DNA of 64,000 bases, from positions 5,580,001-5,644,000 of the forward strand of contig NZ_AP022574.1 of NCBI RefSeq assembly GCF_010729305.1, in the 5' to 3' direction. Below the pieces are notes generated by a model. It made no database searches, was not told the origin of the DNA, and saw only the letters and a list, made by a program, of their open reading frames with translations. This DNA is from Mycolicibacterium psychrotolerans (GTDB taxonomy: Bacteria > Actinomycetota > Actinomycetes > Mycobacteriales > Mycobacteriaceae). Of the stretch, positions 24,538 to 33,946 are shown piece after piece. A program made the translations under genes and the position numbers. The stretch's first letter is position 1. Each line of letters opens with the position of its first letter.

Positions 24538-25106
24538 TCGACGACGACGTCGAGGTCGTCACCGAGGTGTCCGGCGAGCCACTGCTGGGCCAGCTCGGCC
24601 ATCGCGCCGGTGTACATCGCGGCGCCGACCATGGCGGCGACGGGGTCGGTGCCGGGCTGTAGCCGCCAGCCCTCGGTGAGGACAGCCTCGCGCAGAAGGT
24701 CCTGGGTCGCGGCGCGGCGCGCTGTCAGCACCGGGTTCGCCCGCGCGTCGGTGAACAGGACGCGTCCGCGGCGGGGATCGGTGGAACTGAACTCCAGCAC
24801 GGCGGTCATGCCTGCGCGGGTGCGCGCCCGCAGCGACTCTCCCGCCGACGTCATCGCGTCGCCCACCGCTTGGGCCAGTTCGCCGCTGACGCGGTCGTAG
24901 ACCGCACCGAGCAGCTCGTCGAGGTCGGCGAAGCTCTCGTAGAAGTAGCGGGAGTTCAGTCCGCTCTCCCGGCACACCGAGCGCACCGCGAGCGCGGCCT
25001 CACCGCCGTCGCCGAAAAGGCGGTAGGCGGCGTCGACCAGCAGCTGGCGCCGCTCCGCGCGGCGGTCGGTGAGCGGGACGCCCGCCCACCGGGTGGGACT
25101 CGACAC
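24510..25106 (-). CDS. TetR-family regulator
   Basis: 198-aa repressor-type protein. The N-terminal helix-turn-helix occupies about residues 15-60 (R-Q-L-L-V-D-A-A-Y-R-L-F, then S-G-L-N-S-R-Y-F-Y-E-S-F) and the rest is an all-helical ligand domain. The start is GTG 25106. TAGGCT on the minus strand (25118-25113) ends six bases before it, which fits a leaderless mRNA. It is divergent from the MpaB-like gene at 25198, with a palindrome over that gene's -10 box, so it probably represses the neighbour. It is not in the position of the H37Rv TetR gene Rv0653c, so orthology is uncertain. Confidence 0.86.
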   Translation of the reverse strand: MSSPTRWAGVPLTDRRAERRQLLVDAAYRLFGDGGEAALAVRSVCRESGLNSRYFYESFADLDELLGAVYDRVSGELAQAVGDAMTSAGESLRARTRAGMTAVLEFSSTDPRRGRVLFTDARANPVLTARRAATQDLLREAVLTEGWRLQPGTDPVAAMVGAAMYTGAMAELAQQWLAGHLGDDLDVVVDYALQLVLR

Positions 25107-25145
25107 CCGGCCAGCCTAAGCCGCGCCGACCCGGTTCTGGTCACA

Positions 25146-25166
25146 ACCGTCGCCAAACGGTATTCT
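25146..25166 (+). promoter_or_regulatory. Candidate TetR operator over a -10 box
   Basis: The inverted repeat ACCGT-N6-ACGGT (25146-25161) touches TATTCT (25161-25166), a -10-like hexamer for the plus-strand gene. GTG 25177, in frame with the MpaB-like gene, is 11 bases downstream and would fit a leaderless start. Confidence 0.4.
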
Positions 25167-25197
25167 GGCCACACCCGTGACCACATTGGAGGATGCG

Positions 25198-26187
25198 ATG
25201 TTCCTACCGCACCAGCTCGTCGGCCAGATGCTCAACCAGCGGTTCGACCAGGACGTGCGGCGGCGCTTCTTCAAGGGCATGGAGTTCGCCGCGCCCGTCG
25301 GGGATCCCGGCTGGTTCGGCCCGGGCAGCGCGGTGTGGCACGTGCACTCCCACATGCACGCGCTGATCTTCGGCCTGCAGTGCGCGGCCTTCCTCGAGCG
25401 CCTCGATCCGTCGATCTACTGGATGGGCGTGCACCACTCCCGGCTGGTCCGCGACGACACACGCGACGACCCGATGCCGCAGATCGACCCGAGGGGTGCG
25501 CTGACCCGGCTCGGGCACTCGGTCGCGTTCTTCATCGGGACCGCCTACGGGTCGACCGAGACCGCCGAGCGGCTGGCCACCGCCGTGCGCTCGATGCACC
25601 ACACCATCAAGGGCACCCGCCCCGACGGCGCGCGCTACGACGCCGACGATCCCGAATGGCTGCGGTGGAACTACGCGACCGTGGTGTGGGGTATCGCCAC
25701 CGCGCACGAGCTCTATCATCCGAATCCGTTGCGCGGCAACAAGATCGATCGGTACTACGGCGAGTTCGTGCGTGTCGGGCACGCGCTGGGCGGCACCGAC
25801 CTGCCTGCCACCAAGGCCGAGACGCTCGATTGCCTCAAGTCCTATCTGCCCAAGCTCGCCGTCACCTACGGCACCGCGATGGCCACCGGGCCGAATCTGC
25901 CCCTGCCGCAGGCCGCGCTGAACTGGGCCGTCCGCGACACCATGCCGTCGTGGGCGCAGGGGCTGATCCAGCACAGCAATCCGAACATCGTCGAGCGCAC
26001 CGCCCGTCGCGCGCTGGTGTGGTCGATCATCAACGGCGTCCATCTCGCCTCGGGTGCGCCGCCGGAGTACGAGCAGGCGAAGGCGCGGGTCGCAGCAGGG
26101 ACGACCGTGCCGCACACGCTGCCGACATACCGGCCCGGCACCGACCCGGTACGCACCCGCGAGGAACTCGAGGACGCCTTCGCCTGA
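25198..26187 (+). CDS. MpaB-like oxygenase family protein (DUF2236)
   Basis: 329-aa protein of the DUF2236 group, which includes latex-clearing protein and MpaB-type oxygenases; some members bind haem through a conserved His. Typical segments here are G-S-A-V-W-H-V-H-S-H-M-H, H-H-T-I-K-G-T-R-P-D-G and T-A-H-E-L-Y-H-P. No signal peptide is apparent. The ATG at 25198 has GGAGG seven bases before it; the in-frame GTG at 25177 is a leaderless alternative adding seven residues. It is divergent from the TetR regulator that probably controls it. Substrate unknown. Confidence 0.82.
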   Translation: MFLPHQLVGQMLNQRFDQDVRRRFFKGMEFAAPVGDPGWFGPGSAVWHVHSHMHALIFGLQCAAFLERLDPSIYWMGVHHSRLVRDDTRDDPMPQIDPRGALTRLGHSVAFFIGTAYGSTETAERLATAVRSMHHTIKGTRPDGARYDADDPEWLRWNYATVVWGIATAHELYHPNPLRGNKIDRYYGEFVRVGHALGGTDLPATKAETLDCLKSYLPKLAVTYGTAMATGPNLPLPQAALNWAVRDTMPSWAQGLIQHSNPNIVERTARRALVWSIINGVHLASGAPPEYEQAKARVAAGTTVPHTLPTYRPGTDPVRTREELEDAFA

Positions 26188-26265
26188 GCCCCCGCGGCGC
26201 ATGGGGCACTGTGACCCGATGCACACCTTTTTTCGCCGACCGGGGCTTTTTGGGACACTGCTGAT

Positions 26266-27630
26266 ATGAGCACCACGCGGAAAGCCGACAACAGCCAACA
26301 TCGCGAGGTTGCCAGACTGGACCGGGTCCCGCTGCCGGTCGAGGCGGCCCGCGTCGGAGCCACCGGCTGGCAGCTCACCCGCACCGGCGCACGCGTCGTC
26401 GCGAAGCTGACCGGCCGCGGATCGCTGCAGCAGAAGATCGTCAAGCAGATCCCGCAGACCTTCGCCGATCTGGGCCCCACCTACGTGAAGTTCGGCCAGA
26501 TCATCGCGTCGAGCCCGGGCGCCTTCGGGGAGCCGCTGAGCAGGGAGTTCCGCAGCCTCCTGGACCGGGTCCCGCCCGCGGACCCGAAGGAAGTCCACAA
26601 ACTGTTCGTCGAGGACCTCGGCGACGACCCGGCCAACCTGTTCAAGACGTTCGACGAGACGCCTTTCGCGTCGGCGTCGATCGCGCAGGTGCACTACGCG
26701 ACGCTGCACACCGGCGAGGAGGTGGTGGTGAAGATCCAGCGGCCCGGCATCCGCCGCCGGGTCGCCGCGGACCTTCAGATCCTCAAGCGCGGCGCCCGGC
26801 TGGTCGAGTTCGCCAAGCTCGGCCAGCGGCTGTCTGCGCAAGACGTTGTCGCCGACTTCGCCGACAACCTGGCCGAAGAAATGGATTTCCGGCTCGAGGC
26901 GCAGTCGATGGACGCGTGGGTGGCCCACATGCACGCCTCCCCGCTGGGTGCGAACATCCGGGTGCCCCAGGTGTACTGGGATCTGACCAGCGCGCGGGTG
27001 CTGACGATGGAACGCGTCCAGGGCACCCGCATCGACGATGTCGCCGCGATCCGCAAGAAGGGCTTCGACGGCACTGAGCTGGTCAAGGCGCTGCTGTTCA
27101 GTCTGTTCGAGGGCGGGCTGCGCCACGGCCTTTTCCACGGCGACCTGCACGCAGGCAACCTCTACGTCGACGACGACGGCAAGATCGTGTTCTTCGACTT
27201 CGGCATCATGGGTCGCATCGACCCCCGCACCCGCTGGCTGCTCCGCGAGCTGGTGTACGCGCTGCTGGTGAAGAAGGACCACGCCGCGGCCGGGAAGATC
27301 GTGGTGCTGATGGGCGCGGTCGGCACCGTCAAGCCGGAGGCGCAGGCCGCGAAGGATCTGGAGAAGTTCGCCACCCCGTTGACGATGACGTCGCTCGGGG
27401 ATCTGAGCTACGCCGAGATCGGCAAGCAGCTCTCCGCGCTCGCCGAGGCCTACGACGTCAAGCTCCCCCGCGAGCTGGTGCTGATCGGCAAGCAGTTCCT
27501 CTACGTCGAGCGCTACATGAAGCTGCTCGCACCCACGTGGCAGATGATGAGCGACCCCGCGCTGACGGGCTACTTCGCCAACTTCATGGTGGAGGTATCT
27601 CGCGAACATTCTGAGGATCTGGACGCCTGA
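26266..27630 (+). CDS. ABC1/UbiB-family atypical kinase
   Basis: 454-aa ABC1-type atypical kinase in the position of Rv0647c. Family motifs are present: Y-V-K-F-G-Q-I-I-A-S-S (K-x-G-Q), A-S-I-A-Q-V-H (Ala-rich nucleotide loop), the catalytic-loop motif F-H-G-D-L-H-A-G-N and the metal-binding F-F-D-F-G. A hydrophobic stretch near the C-terminus could associate with the membrane. Relatives support quinone or lipid metabolism; the mycobacterial substrate is unknown. It starts a plus-strand unit with lipG, the two sharing TGATG, and two mycolate methyltransferases follow, so a link to envelope lipids is plausible. Confidence 0.9.
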   Translation: MSTTRKADNSQHREVARLDRVPLPVEAARVGATGWQLTRTGARVVAKLTGRGSLQQKIVKQIPQTFADLGPTYVKFGQIIASSPGAFGEPLSREFRSLLDRVPPADPKEVHKLFVEDLGDDPANLFKTFDETPFASASIAQVHYATLHTGEEVVVKIQRPGIRRRVAADLQILKRGARLVEFAKLGQRLSAQDVVADFADNLAEEMDFRLEAQSMDAWVAHMHASPLGANIRVPQVYWDLTSARVLTMERVQGTRIDDVAAIRKKGFDGTELVKALLFSLFEGGLRHGLFHGDLHAGNLYVDDDGKIVFFDFGIMGRIDPRTRWLLRELVYALLVKKDHAAAGKIVVLMGAVGTVKPEAQAAKDLEKFATPLTMTSLGDLSYAEIGKQLSALAEAYDVKLPRELVLIGKQFLYVERYMKLLAPTWQMMSDPALTGYFANFMVEVSREHSEDLDA

Positions 27631-28532
27631 TGCAGGTCCGCACCGGTACCGCGCCGTCGGGCGACATCGGCATCCACTACGAGGACATGGGTGATCCGAG
27701 CGACCCGGCCGTCATCCTGATCATGGGGCTGGGCGCGCAGATGATCTTTTGGCGCAACGGCTTCTGCGAGAAGCTGATCAACCAGGGCCTGCGGGTCATC
27801 CGCTTCGACAACCGCGACGTGGGACTGTCCGGCAAGCTACCCGGCCACCATTCCGGCGCCCCGCTGCTGCCCCGGATGGCGCGGTCGTTCGTCGGGCTGG
27901 CCAGCCCGGCGGCCTACACGCTCGAGGACATGGCCGACGACGCCGCGGCGCTGCTCGACCACCTCGACATCGACCGTGCGCACGTGGTCGGTGCGTCGAT
28001 GGGCGGCATGATCGCCCAGGTGTTCGGGGCCCGCCACCACGCGCGCACCAAGAGCCTGGGCGTGATCTTCTCGAGCAACAACCAGGCGGCGCTGCCCCCA
28101 CCCGGCCCGCAGCAGCTGCTCGCCGTCCTGGGCAAGCCCGCAGGCAGCGACCGCGACGCGATCGTCGACAACGCCGTCCGGGTGACCAAGATCATCGGCA
28201 GCCCGGGCTTTCCTCGCCCCGACGACGTGATCCGCGCCGAAGCCGTCGAGGGCTACGACCGGTCCTACTACCCGGCGGGCGTGGGCAGGCAGTTCGCGGC
28301 GATCCTCGGCAGCGGCAGCCTGCGCCGCTACAACCGGCAGACCACCGCGCCGACCGTGGTCATCCACGGCAAGGCCGACAAGCTGATGCGGCCTTCGGGC
28401 GGACGCGCCATCGCCCGCGCCATTCCCGGCGCGCGGCTGGTGCTGTTCGACGGCATGGGTCACGAACTGCCCGAACCGCTGTGGGACGACATCGTCGGCG
28501 AACTCGAGACGACCTTCACGCAGGCCGTGTGA
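27630..28532 (+). CDS. lipG: Alpha/beta-hydrolase, LipG-like
   Basis: 300-aa alpha/beta-hydrolase in the position of Rv0646c (lipG). The nucleophile elbow is G-A-S-M-G-G near residue 130. An oxyanion-side I-M-G-L-G-A-Q segment lies near residue 35. The acid is in H-G-K-A-D-K-L-M and the His is in G-M-G-H-E-L-P, so the triad is complete. No signal peptide is seen. LipG is described as an esterase/lipase; the natural substrate here is unknown. Its ATG shares a base with the stop of the kinase gene, indicating coupled translation. A new promoter lies just after its stop. Confidence 0.88.
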   Translation: MQVRTGTAPSGDIGIHYEDMGDPSDPAVILIMGLGAQMIFWRNGFCEKLINQGLRVIRFDNRDVGLSGKLPGHHSGAPLLPRMARSFVGLASPAAYTLEDMADDAAALLDHLDIDRAHVVGASMGGMIAQVFGARHHARTKSLGVIFSSNNQAALPPPGPQQLLAVLGKPAGSDRDAIVDNAVRVTKIIGSPGFPRPDDVIRAEAVEGYDRSYYPAGVGRQFAAILGSGSLRRYNRQTTAPTVVIHGKADKLMRPSGGRAIARAIPGARLVLFDGMGHELPEPLWDDIVGELETTFTQAV

Positions 28533-28548
28533 CCGGCGTCTCCGTCAA

Positions 28549-28576
28549 TTCACAGTTTTCCGAAAAGACGTACCAT
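28549..28576 (+). promoter_or_regulatory. Candidate promoter of the first mycolate methyltransferase
   Basis: TTCACA (28549-28554), a 16-base spacer and TACCAT (28571-28576) form a good housekeeping promoter about 65 bases before the gene. The methyltransferases may therefore be expressed independently of lipG. Confidence 0.5.
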
Positions 28577-28645
28577 GCGTGACGGGCACGCGTGACCGCC
28601 GTTTCAGGAGAACCTCTTCGGGCAGCGTCCCCAAGGAGCCACCCC

Positions 28646-29527
28646 ATGGCCTCGACCAAAAAACAACTGAAGCCGCATTTCGACGACGTCCAGGCGCATT
28701 ACGACCTGTCCGACGAGTTCTTCCGGCTGTTCCTGGATCCGTCGCAGATGTACAGCTGCGCGTACTTCGAGCGCGACGACATGACGCTCGAGGAGGCGCA
28801 GCGGGCCAAAGTCGACCTCGCGCTGGGCAAGCTGGGCCTCGAGCCGGGCATGACGCTGCTCGACGTCGGGTGCGGCTGGGGCTACACGATGATGCGGGCG
28901 ATCGAGCGCTACGACGTCAACGTCATCGGGCTGACGCTGAGCGAGAACCAGAAGGCGCACGTCGAGCGGATCTTCGCCGAGTCGGACAGCCCGCGGACCA
29001 AGGAGGTGCGGCTCGAGGGATGGGAGAACTTCGACCAGCCCGTGGACCGCATCGTCTCGATCGGCGCCTTCGAACACTTCGGTAAGGACCGCTGGGACGA
29101 CTTCTTCGCCACCGCCTACCGGGTGCTGCCCGACGACGGTGTGATGCTGCTGCACACCATCACGGCGCTGACGATCCCGCAGATGATCGAACGCGGCATC
29201 CCGCTGACGTTCTCGGTGGCGCGGTTCATCAAGTTCATCCTCACCGAGATCTTCCCCGGCGGGTACCTGCCGACCATCGAATTGGTCGGTGAGCACTCCG
29301 CCAAGGCCGGCTTCACGCTGACCCGCGAGCAGTCGCTGCAGCCCCACTACGCGCGCACGCTCGATCTCTGGTCGGCCGCGCTGCAGGAGCACAGGGACGA
29401 GGCGATCGCCGTGCAGTCCGAAGAGGTCTACGACCGATACATGCACTACCTGACCGGGTGCGCGGACTCGTTCCGCAAGGGATACACCGACGTCAACCAG
29501 TTCACCCTGGTCAAACAGCCCGCCTGA
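28646..29527 (+). CDS. Mycolic acid cyclopropane synthase/methyltransferase (MmaA2/CmaA-like)
   Basis: 293-aa S-adenosylmethionine-dependent enzyme that modifies double bonds of meromycolate chains on the acyl carrier. The SAM motif is L-D-V-G-C-G-W-G (near residue 72). Active-site segments are [10 protein letters not shown] and the C-terminal Y-L-T-G-C with its conserved Cys. From memory the sequence resembles MmaA2 and CmaA more than MmaA1 or MmaA4 ([21 protein letters not shown]). The ATG at 28646 has AGGAG upstream; a longer frame from 28592 lacks support. It is followed by a paralogue 142 bases later. Confidence 0.9.
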   Translation: MASTKKQLKPHFDDVQAHYDLSDEFFRLFLDPSQMYSCAYFERDDMTLEEAQRAKVDLALGKLGLEPGMTLLDVGCGWGYTMMRAIERYDVNVIGLTLSENQKAHVERIFAESDSPRTKEVRLEGWENFDQPVDRIVSIGAFEHFGKDRWDDFFATAYRVLPDDGVMLLHTITALTIPQMIERGIPLTFSVARFIKFILTEIFPGGYLPTIELVGEHSAKAGFTLTREQSLQPHYARTLDLWSAALQEHRDEAIAVQSEEVYDRYMHYLTGCADSFRKGYTDVNQFTLVKQPA

Positions 29528-29537
29528 GCGGATTGGG

Positions 29538-29573
29538 TAGGGCGACCCGCCATTAGATAGGCTGGTCGCCCTA
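29538..29573 (+). promoter_or_regulatory. Inverted repeat between the two methyltransferase genes
   Basis: Perfect 9-bp arms TAGGGCGAC (29538-29546) and GTCGCCCTA (29565-29573) flank an 18-base centre that contains TAGGCT. It could be a weak terminator of the first gene or an operator/promoter for the second. About 97 bases separate it from the next start. Confidence 0.4.
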
Positions 29574-29669
29574 GAAGCGTGTTTGCAGCAAGGCAGGGCC
29601 GCGTTTCGGTACGGTCGTCGGAACCGCACCATCTCATGAAGCACACGAAGTAGAGGGACGTAGAGAGAC

Positions 29670-30566
29670 ATGTCTGACCAATCCACCGGCACGAAGGATC
29701 TGACACCTCATTTCGAGGACATTCAGGCTCACTACGACCTTTCGGACGACTTCTTCGGCGTGTTCCAGGATCCGACCCGCAAGTACAGCTGCGCCTTCTT
29801 CACCGGTCCTGAGGTCACACTCTCGGAAGCGCAGATCGCCAACGTCGACCAGCACCTCGACAGGCTCGATCTCAAGCCGGGCATGACCCTGCTCGAGGTC
29901 GGCTGCGGTTGGGGTCTGACGCTGCAGCGTGCGATGGAGAAGTACGACGTCAACGTCATCGGGCTGACGCTGTCGAAGAATCAGAAGGCCTATTGCGACC
30001 AGCTGCTCGGCAAGCTGGACACCAAGCGCACCTTCGACGTCCGGCTCGAGGGCTGGGAGCAGTTCCACTCCCCCGTCGACCGCATCGTCTCCATCGAGGC
30101 GTTCGAGCACTTCGGCAAGGACCGCTGGGACGACTTCTTCAAGACCTGTTACGAGATCCTGCCCGAGGACGGCCGGATGACCGTGCAGAGCAGCGTCGGC
30201 TATCACCCCTACGATCTGGCCGAGCGCGGCAAGAAGCTGACGTTCGAGCTGGCCCGGTTCGTGAAGTTCATGATCACCGAGATCTTCCCGGGTGGCCGGG
30301 TTCCGACCACCCAGATGATGGTCGAGCACGGCGAGAAGGCCGGCTTCGTGGTGCCCGAGACGCTGTCGCTGCGCAACCACTACATCAAGACCCTCGGCAT
30401 CTGGGCGAGCCGGCTGGAGCAGCACAAGGACGAGGCGATCGCGGCCACCGACGAGGAGAACTACAACCGGTACATGAAGTACCTGACCGGTTGCCAGTAC
30501 TACTTCATCGACGAGTCCATCGACGTCAGCCTGGTCACCTACCTCAAGTCCGGTGCCGCTGCCTGA
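29670..30566 (+). CDS. Mycolic acid methyltransferase, MmaA4/Hma-like
   Basis: 298-aa paralogue of the preceding gene. It carries the SAM motif L-E-V-G-C-G-W-G and the segments [10 protein letters not shown] and Y-L-T-G-C. The stretches [23 protein letters not shown] and the C-terminal [12 protein letters not shown] closely match M. tuberculosis MmaA4 as I remember it. MmaA4 makes the hydroxymycolate precursor of keto- and methoxymycolates. ATG 29670 follows a G/A-rich site (GTAGAGAG). A strong hairpin follows ten bases after the stop. The orthologous assignment is less sure than the family. Confidence 0.88.
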   Translation: MSDQSTGTKDLTPHFEDIQAHYDLSDDFFGVFQDPTRKYSCAFFTGPEVTLSEAQIANVDQHLDRLDLKPGMTLLEVGCGWGLTLQRAMEKYDVNVIGLTLSKNQKAYCDQLLGKLDTKRTFDVRLEGWEQFHSPVDRIVSIEAFEHFGKDRWDDFFKTCYEILPEDGRMTVQSSVGYHPYDLAERGKKLTFELARFVKFMITEIFPGGRVPTTQMMVEHGEKAGFVVPETLSLRNHYIKTLGIWASRLEQHKDEAIAATDEENYNRYMKYLTGCQYYFIDESIDVSLVTYLKSGAAA

Positions 30567-30576
30567 TCCACACGCG

Positions 30577-30611
30577 AAAACCCCCCGGAGCCTCGGCCCC
30601 GGGGGGTTTTT
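30577..30611 (+). terminator. Strong intrinsic terminator after the methyltransferases
   Basis: A perfect stem AACCCCCCGG/CCGGGGGGTT, extended by A-A/T-T pairs, with a 10-base loop and a T5 tract (30607-30611). Because the A run on the left mirrors the T run, it could also stop transcription from the opposite side. Confidence 0.9.
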
Positions 30612-30728
30612 GTTAGCTGTGCTGCGTCGAGCGCACGCGCCGCCGAACGTGCCCGACATGGGCGTGGAGGGAATTTTCGTCGTTGCCCGCGCCGAGCGCG
30701 GTCTCTGGTGCTACGTTGCTGCGCGGGG

Positions 30729-30859
30729 GTGCTTCTCGGCCACCACTTCGGGGTTCACTGGGGGATGCGACCCCCGAAGTCCGGCCCGCGCACCTGGGCC
30801 CCCGTTCGTGGGGGGCGGCGGCTCGGTCAGGTCGGACGGTTGCGGCGGCCGAGAAGCAC
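30729..30859. repeat. Nested inverted-repeat element between the methyltransferase terminator and rplA
   Basis: Outer arms GTGCTTCTCGGCC (30729-30741) and GGCCGAGAAGCAC (30847-30859) are perfect over 13 bp and extend to 16 with one mismatch. Inside are a 9-bp hairpin (ACTTCGGGG 30745-30753 with CCCCGAAGT 30772-30780) and a GC hairpin (GCCCCC 30798-30803 with GGGGGC 30811-30816). As a single strand this folds into a three-way junction. It may be a small non-coding RNA, an rplA 3' structure or a MITE-like insertion. No ORF in it looks real. The bases 30612-30728 hold nothing recognisable. Confidence 0.55.
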
Positions 30860-30869
30860 TCCTGGGAGG

Positions 30870-30992
30870 CCTACTCCTCCGCGCTCATGGTCGGATCCGG
30901 CTGGCGCCTACTCCTCCGTGCCGATGGTCGGATCCGGCTGGCGCCTACTCCTCCGTGCCGATGGTCGGATCCGGCTGGCGCCTACTCCTCCG
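30870..30992. repeat. 37-bp tandem repeat overlapping the end of rplA
   Basis: CCTACTCCTCCG begins at 30870, 30907, 30944 and 30981, exactly 37 bases apart; three full units are followed by a partial one. The partial copy is the 3' end of rplA (codons Ala-Glu-Glu-stop on the minus strand), so the array looks like a tandem duplication that started at the gene's last codons. Units 2 and 3 are almost identical and unit 1 differs at a few bases. Each unit carries GGATCC. It is a VNTR candidate. Confidence 0.85.
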
Positions 30993-31689
30993 CGAAGTTC
31001 CGGGTGACCGCCGGGTCGACCGGGATGCCCGGTCCGGTGGTCGTCGAGACGACGACCTTCTTCAGGTAGCGGCCCTTCGACGACGACGGCTTGGCGCGCA
31101 GGATCTCGTCGAGCGCGGCGCCGTAGTTCTCCACCAGCGACTTCTCGTCGAACGACGCCTTGCCGATGATGAAGTGCAGGTTGGCCTGCTTGTCGACGCG
31201 GAAGTTGATCTTGCCGCCCTTGATGTCCGCCACGGCCTTGGTGACGTCCGGGGTCACGGTGCCGGTCTTGGGGTTCGGCATCAGGCCGCGGGGGCCGAGG
31301 ATCCGGGCGATGCGGCCGACCTTGGCCATCTGGTCGGGCGTGGCGATGGCGGCGTCGAAGTCGAGGAACCCGCCCTGGATCTTCTCGATCAGGTCGTCGC
31401 TGCCGACGACGTCAGCGCCGGCGGCCAGGGCCTGCTCGGCCTTGTCACCCACGGCGAACACCGCGACGCGGGCGGTCTTGCCGGTGCCGTGCGGCAGGTT
31501 CACGGTGCCGCGGACCATCTGGTCGGCCTTGCGCGGGTCGACGCCCAGCCGGATCGCGACCTCGACGGTGGCGTCCTGCTTCTTCGACGACGTCTCCTTG
31601 GCCAGCTTCGCGGCTTCCAGCGGCGTGTACAGCCGGGTCTTGTCGACCTTCTCGGCGGCTTCCTTGTACGTCTTGCTGTTCTTGCTCAT
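30982..31689 (-). CDS. rplA: Ribosomal protein L1
   Basis: Two-domain L1-stalk protein of the 50S subunit, 235 aa, complete. It begins [12 protein letters not shown] and contains the conserved [18 protein letters not shown] block. The ATG at 31689 follows AAGGAGA. It follows rplK after 133 bases, the usual pair. The last codons (F-A-E-E-stop) form one unit of the 37-bp tandem repeat that continues downstream. L1 represses the rplK-rplA mRNA in many bacteria; a small hairpin lies in the intergenic gap. Confidence 0.97.
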   Translation of the reverse strand: MSKNSKTYKEAAEKVDKTRLYTPLEAAKLAKETSSKKQDATVEVAIRLGVDPRKADQMVRGTVNLPHGTGKTARVAVFAVGDKAEQALAAGADVVGSDDLIEKIQGGFLDFDAAIATPDQMAKVGRIARILGPRGLMPNPKTGTVTPDVTKAVADIKGGKINFRVDKQANLHFIIGKASFDEKSLVENYGAALDEILRAKPSSSKGRYLKKVVVSTTTGPGIPVDPAVTRNFAEE

Positions 31690-31769
31690 TGGTGTCTCCT
31701 TGATTCAGAGGTTGTGGTTGGCGAGCCGATGCCAGCTCTCCCACGGACTACTTCGTTGATCCTGCACTC

Positions 31770-31800
31770 AGGGCGGTCCGCAGTGCGATTTCGCCGCCCT
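31770..31800 (-). promoter_or_regulatory. Small hairpin in the rplK-rplA gap
   Basis: AGGGCGG (31770-31776) pairs with CCGCCCT (31794-31800) across a 17-base loop, 23 bases after the rplK stop. It may modulate the L11/L1 ratio, or be a relic. No L1-binding signature was identified with confidence. Confidence 0.3.
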
Positions 31801-31822
31801 CACCGCAGTCTCGACGAGAGGA

Positions 31823-32251
31823 CTACTCGACCGTGATTCCCATGGACCGGGCGGTGCCGGCGATGATCTTGGCGGCCTGATCGATGTCGTTGGCGTTCAG
31901 GTCTTCCTTCTTGGTCTCGGCGATCTCGCGCACCTGATCCCAGGTCACCTTGGCGACCTTGGTCTTGTGCGGCTCACCGGAACCCTTCGGCACACCGGCG
32001 GCCTTGAGCAGCAGCTTCGCGGCAGGCGGCGTCTTCAGGGCGAACGTGAAGGTGCGGTCTTCGTAGACCGTGATCTCCACGGGGATGACGTTGCCGCGCT
32101 GCGACTCGGTCGCCGCGTTGTAGGCCTTGCAGAACTCCATGATGTTCACGCCGTGCTGGCCGAGCGCGGGACCGACCGGCGGGGCGGGGTTGGCCTGCCC
32201 GGCCTGGATCTGCAGCTTGATCAGCCCGGCGACCTTCTTCTTCGGGGGCAT
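31823..32251 (-). CDS. rplK: Ribosomal protein L11
   Basis: 142-aa protein of the GTPase-associated centre. It begins [12 protein letters not shown] with the conserved N-terminal [19 protein letters not shown] and the C-terminal rRNA-binding domain ending A-R-S-M-G-I-T-V-E. It lies 57 bases after nusG and 133 before rplA. This is the standard secE-nusG-rplK-rplA order. Confidence 0.97.
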   Translation of the reverse strand: MPPKKKVAGLIKLQIQAGQANPAPPVGPALGQHGVNIMEFCKAYNAATESQRGNVIPVEITVYEDRTFTFALKTPPAAKLLLKAAGVPKGSGEPHKTKVAKVTWDQVREIAETKKEDLNANDIDQAAKIIAGTARSMGITVE

Positions 32252-32308
32252 GGTTGGGTGCGTTCCTTCTTCTTTCTCGTGGGCTTCCTCGCGGCCGAGG
32301 GGCCCTGC

Positions 32309-33154
<846 letters not shown>

Positions 33155-33200
33155 TCAGTCCTCTCTCAAATGTCATTGCGTGGCGTCGGCCGACCTCGGG

Positions 33201-33656
33201 TCAGCCGAACACCAGCGTCACGAGCTTGGCCAGGCCCAGGTCGACCCCGCCGATCAGCGCCACCATGAACACCAGGAACACGAGCACGACCGTGGTGTAG
33301 CTGACCATCTGCTTGCGGTTCGGCCAGATGACCTTGCGCAGCTCGGCGACGACTTCCTTCAGGTAATTGAAGATGAAGACGAACGGGTTGCGTGACGGTC
33401 CGTCCTTGGGCTTCTTGGCGGTCTTCTTCTTCGCCTTCGGACCCTTGCCGTCGTCCTTGCCGCCGGAGCTGTCGGTCTCGGGCGTCGTGTCGGTGTCCTC
33501 GGTATCGACCTCGGCCACCGCCCCACGCCGCGACCGCTTGCCGGTGGGTCGCAGCGGGCGTGTCACGACCGCGGTCTGCGCGCGCGCGTCACCGCCGTCG
33601 GTCTCCGCGCCGCTGTCGGTGCCTGCGGAGCTGGCACCGTCGCGCTCGTCGCTCAC
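33201..33656 (-). CDS. secE: Preprotein translocase subunit SecE
   Basis: Small essential subunit of the SecYEG channel, 151 aa. A long hydrophilic, basic N-terminal extension (about 90 residues, rich in Thr, Asp and Lys) precedes the conserved amphipathic helix F-L-K-E-V-V-A-E-L-R-K-V-I-W-P type (here Y-L-K-E-V-V-A-E-L-R-K-V-I-W-P). A single transmembrane helix follows (T-T-V-V-L-V-F-L-V-F-M-V-A-L-I). The start is GTG 33656, behind GAGGGAG. It follows tRNA-Trp, as in other actinobacteria. Confidence 0.95.
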   Translation of the reverse strand: MSDERDGASSAGTDSGAETDGGDARAQTAVVTRPLRPTGKRSRRGAVAEVDTEDTDTTPETDSSGGKDDGKGPKAKKKTAKKPKDGPSRNPFVFIFNYLKEVVAELRKVIWPNRKQMVSYTTVVLVFLVFMVALIGGVDLGLAKLVTLVFG

Positions 33657-33747
33657 CGCGTGCTCCCTCGTGATCGTCCGGTGTGGTGGGTCACTGTCCA
33701 GTATCCAGAACCGGCCAGTGTGCCCACGTGTCGAGTATTCAGTTGAG

Positions 33748-33820
<73 letters not shown>

Positions 33821-33919
33821 AGGAGGGTTCCCTGCAGGGCCCACACAATTCGCGCGCTCCCCGTTCGGTGACACAAGCCCGACGGACAGCGCGCTCAACT
33901 GGGAAAACCCCGAGGTCCG

Positions 33920-33925
33920 AGTGTA
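33920..33925 (-). promoter_or_regulatory. -10 box upstream of tRNA-Trp and secE
   Basis: TACACT on the minus strand, about 100 bases before tRNA-Trp. The -35 region is weak (TAACTC at 16-17 bases). It starts inside the gap after hadC, so tRNA-Trp and secE-nusG-rplK-rplA may have their own promoter. Confidence 0.35.
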
Positions 33926-33946
33926 GCGTGCCGCGGGTCGGAGTTA

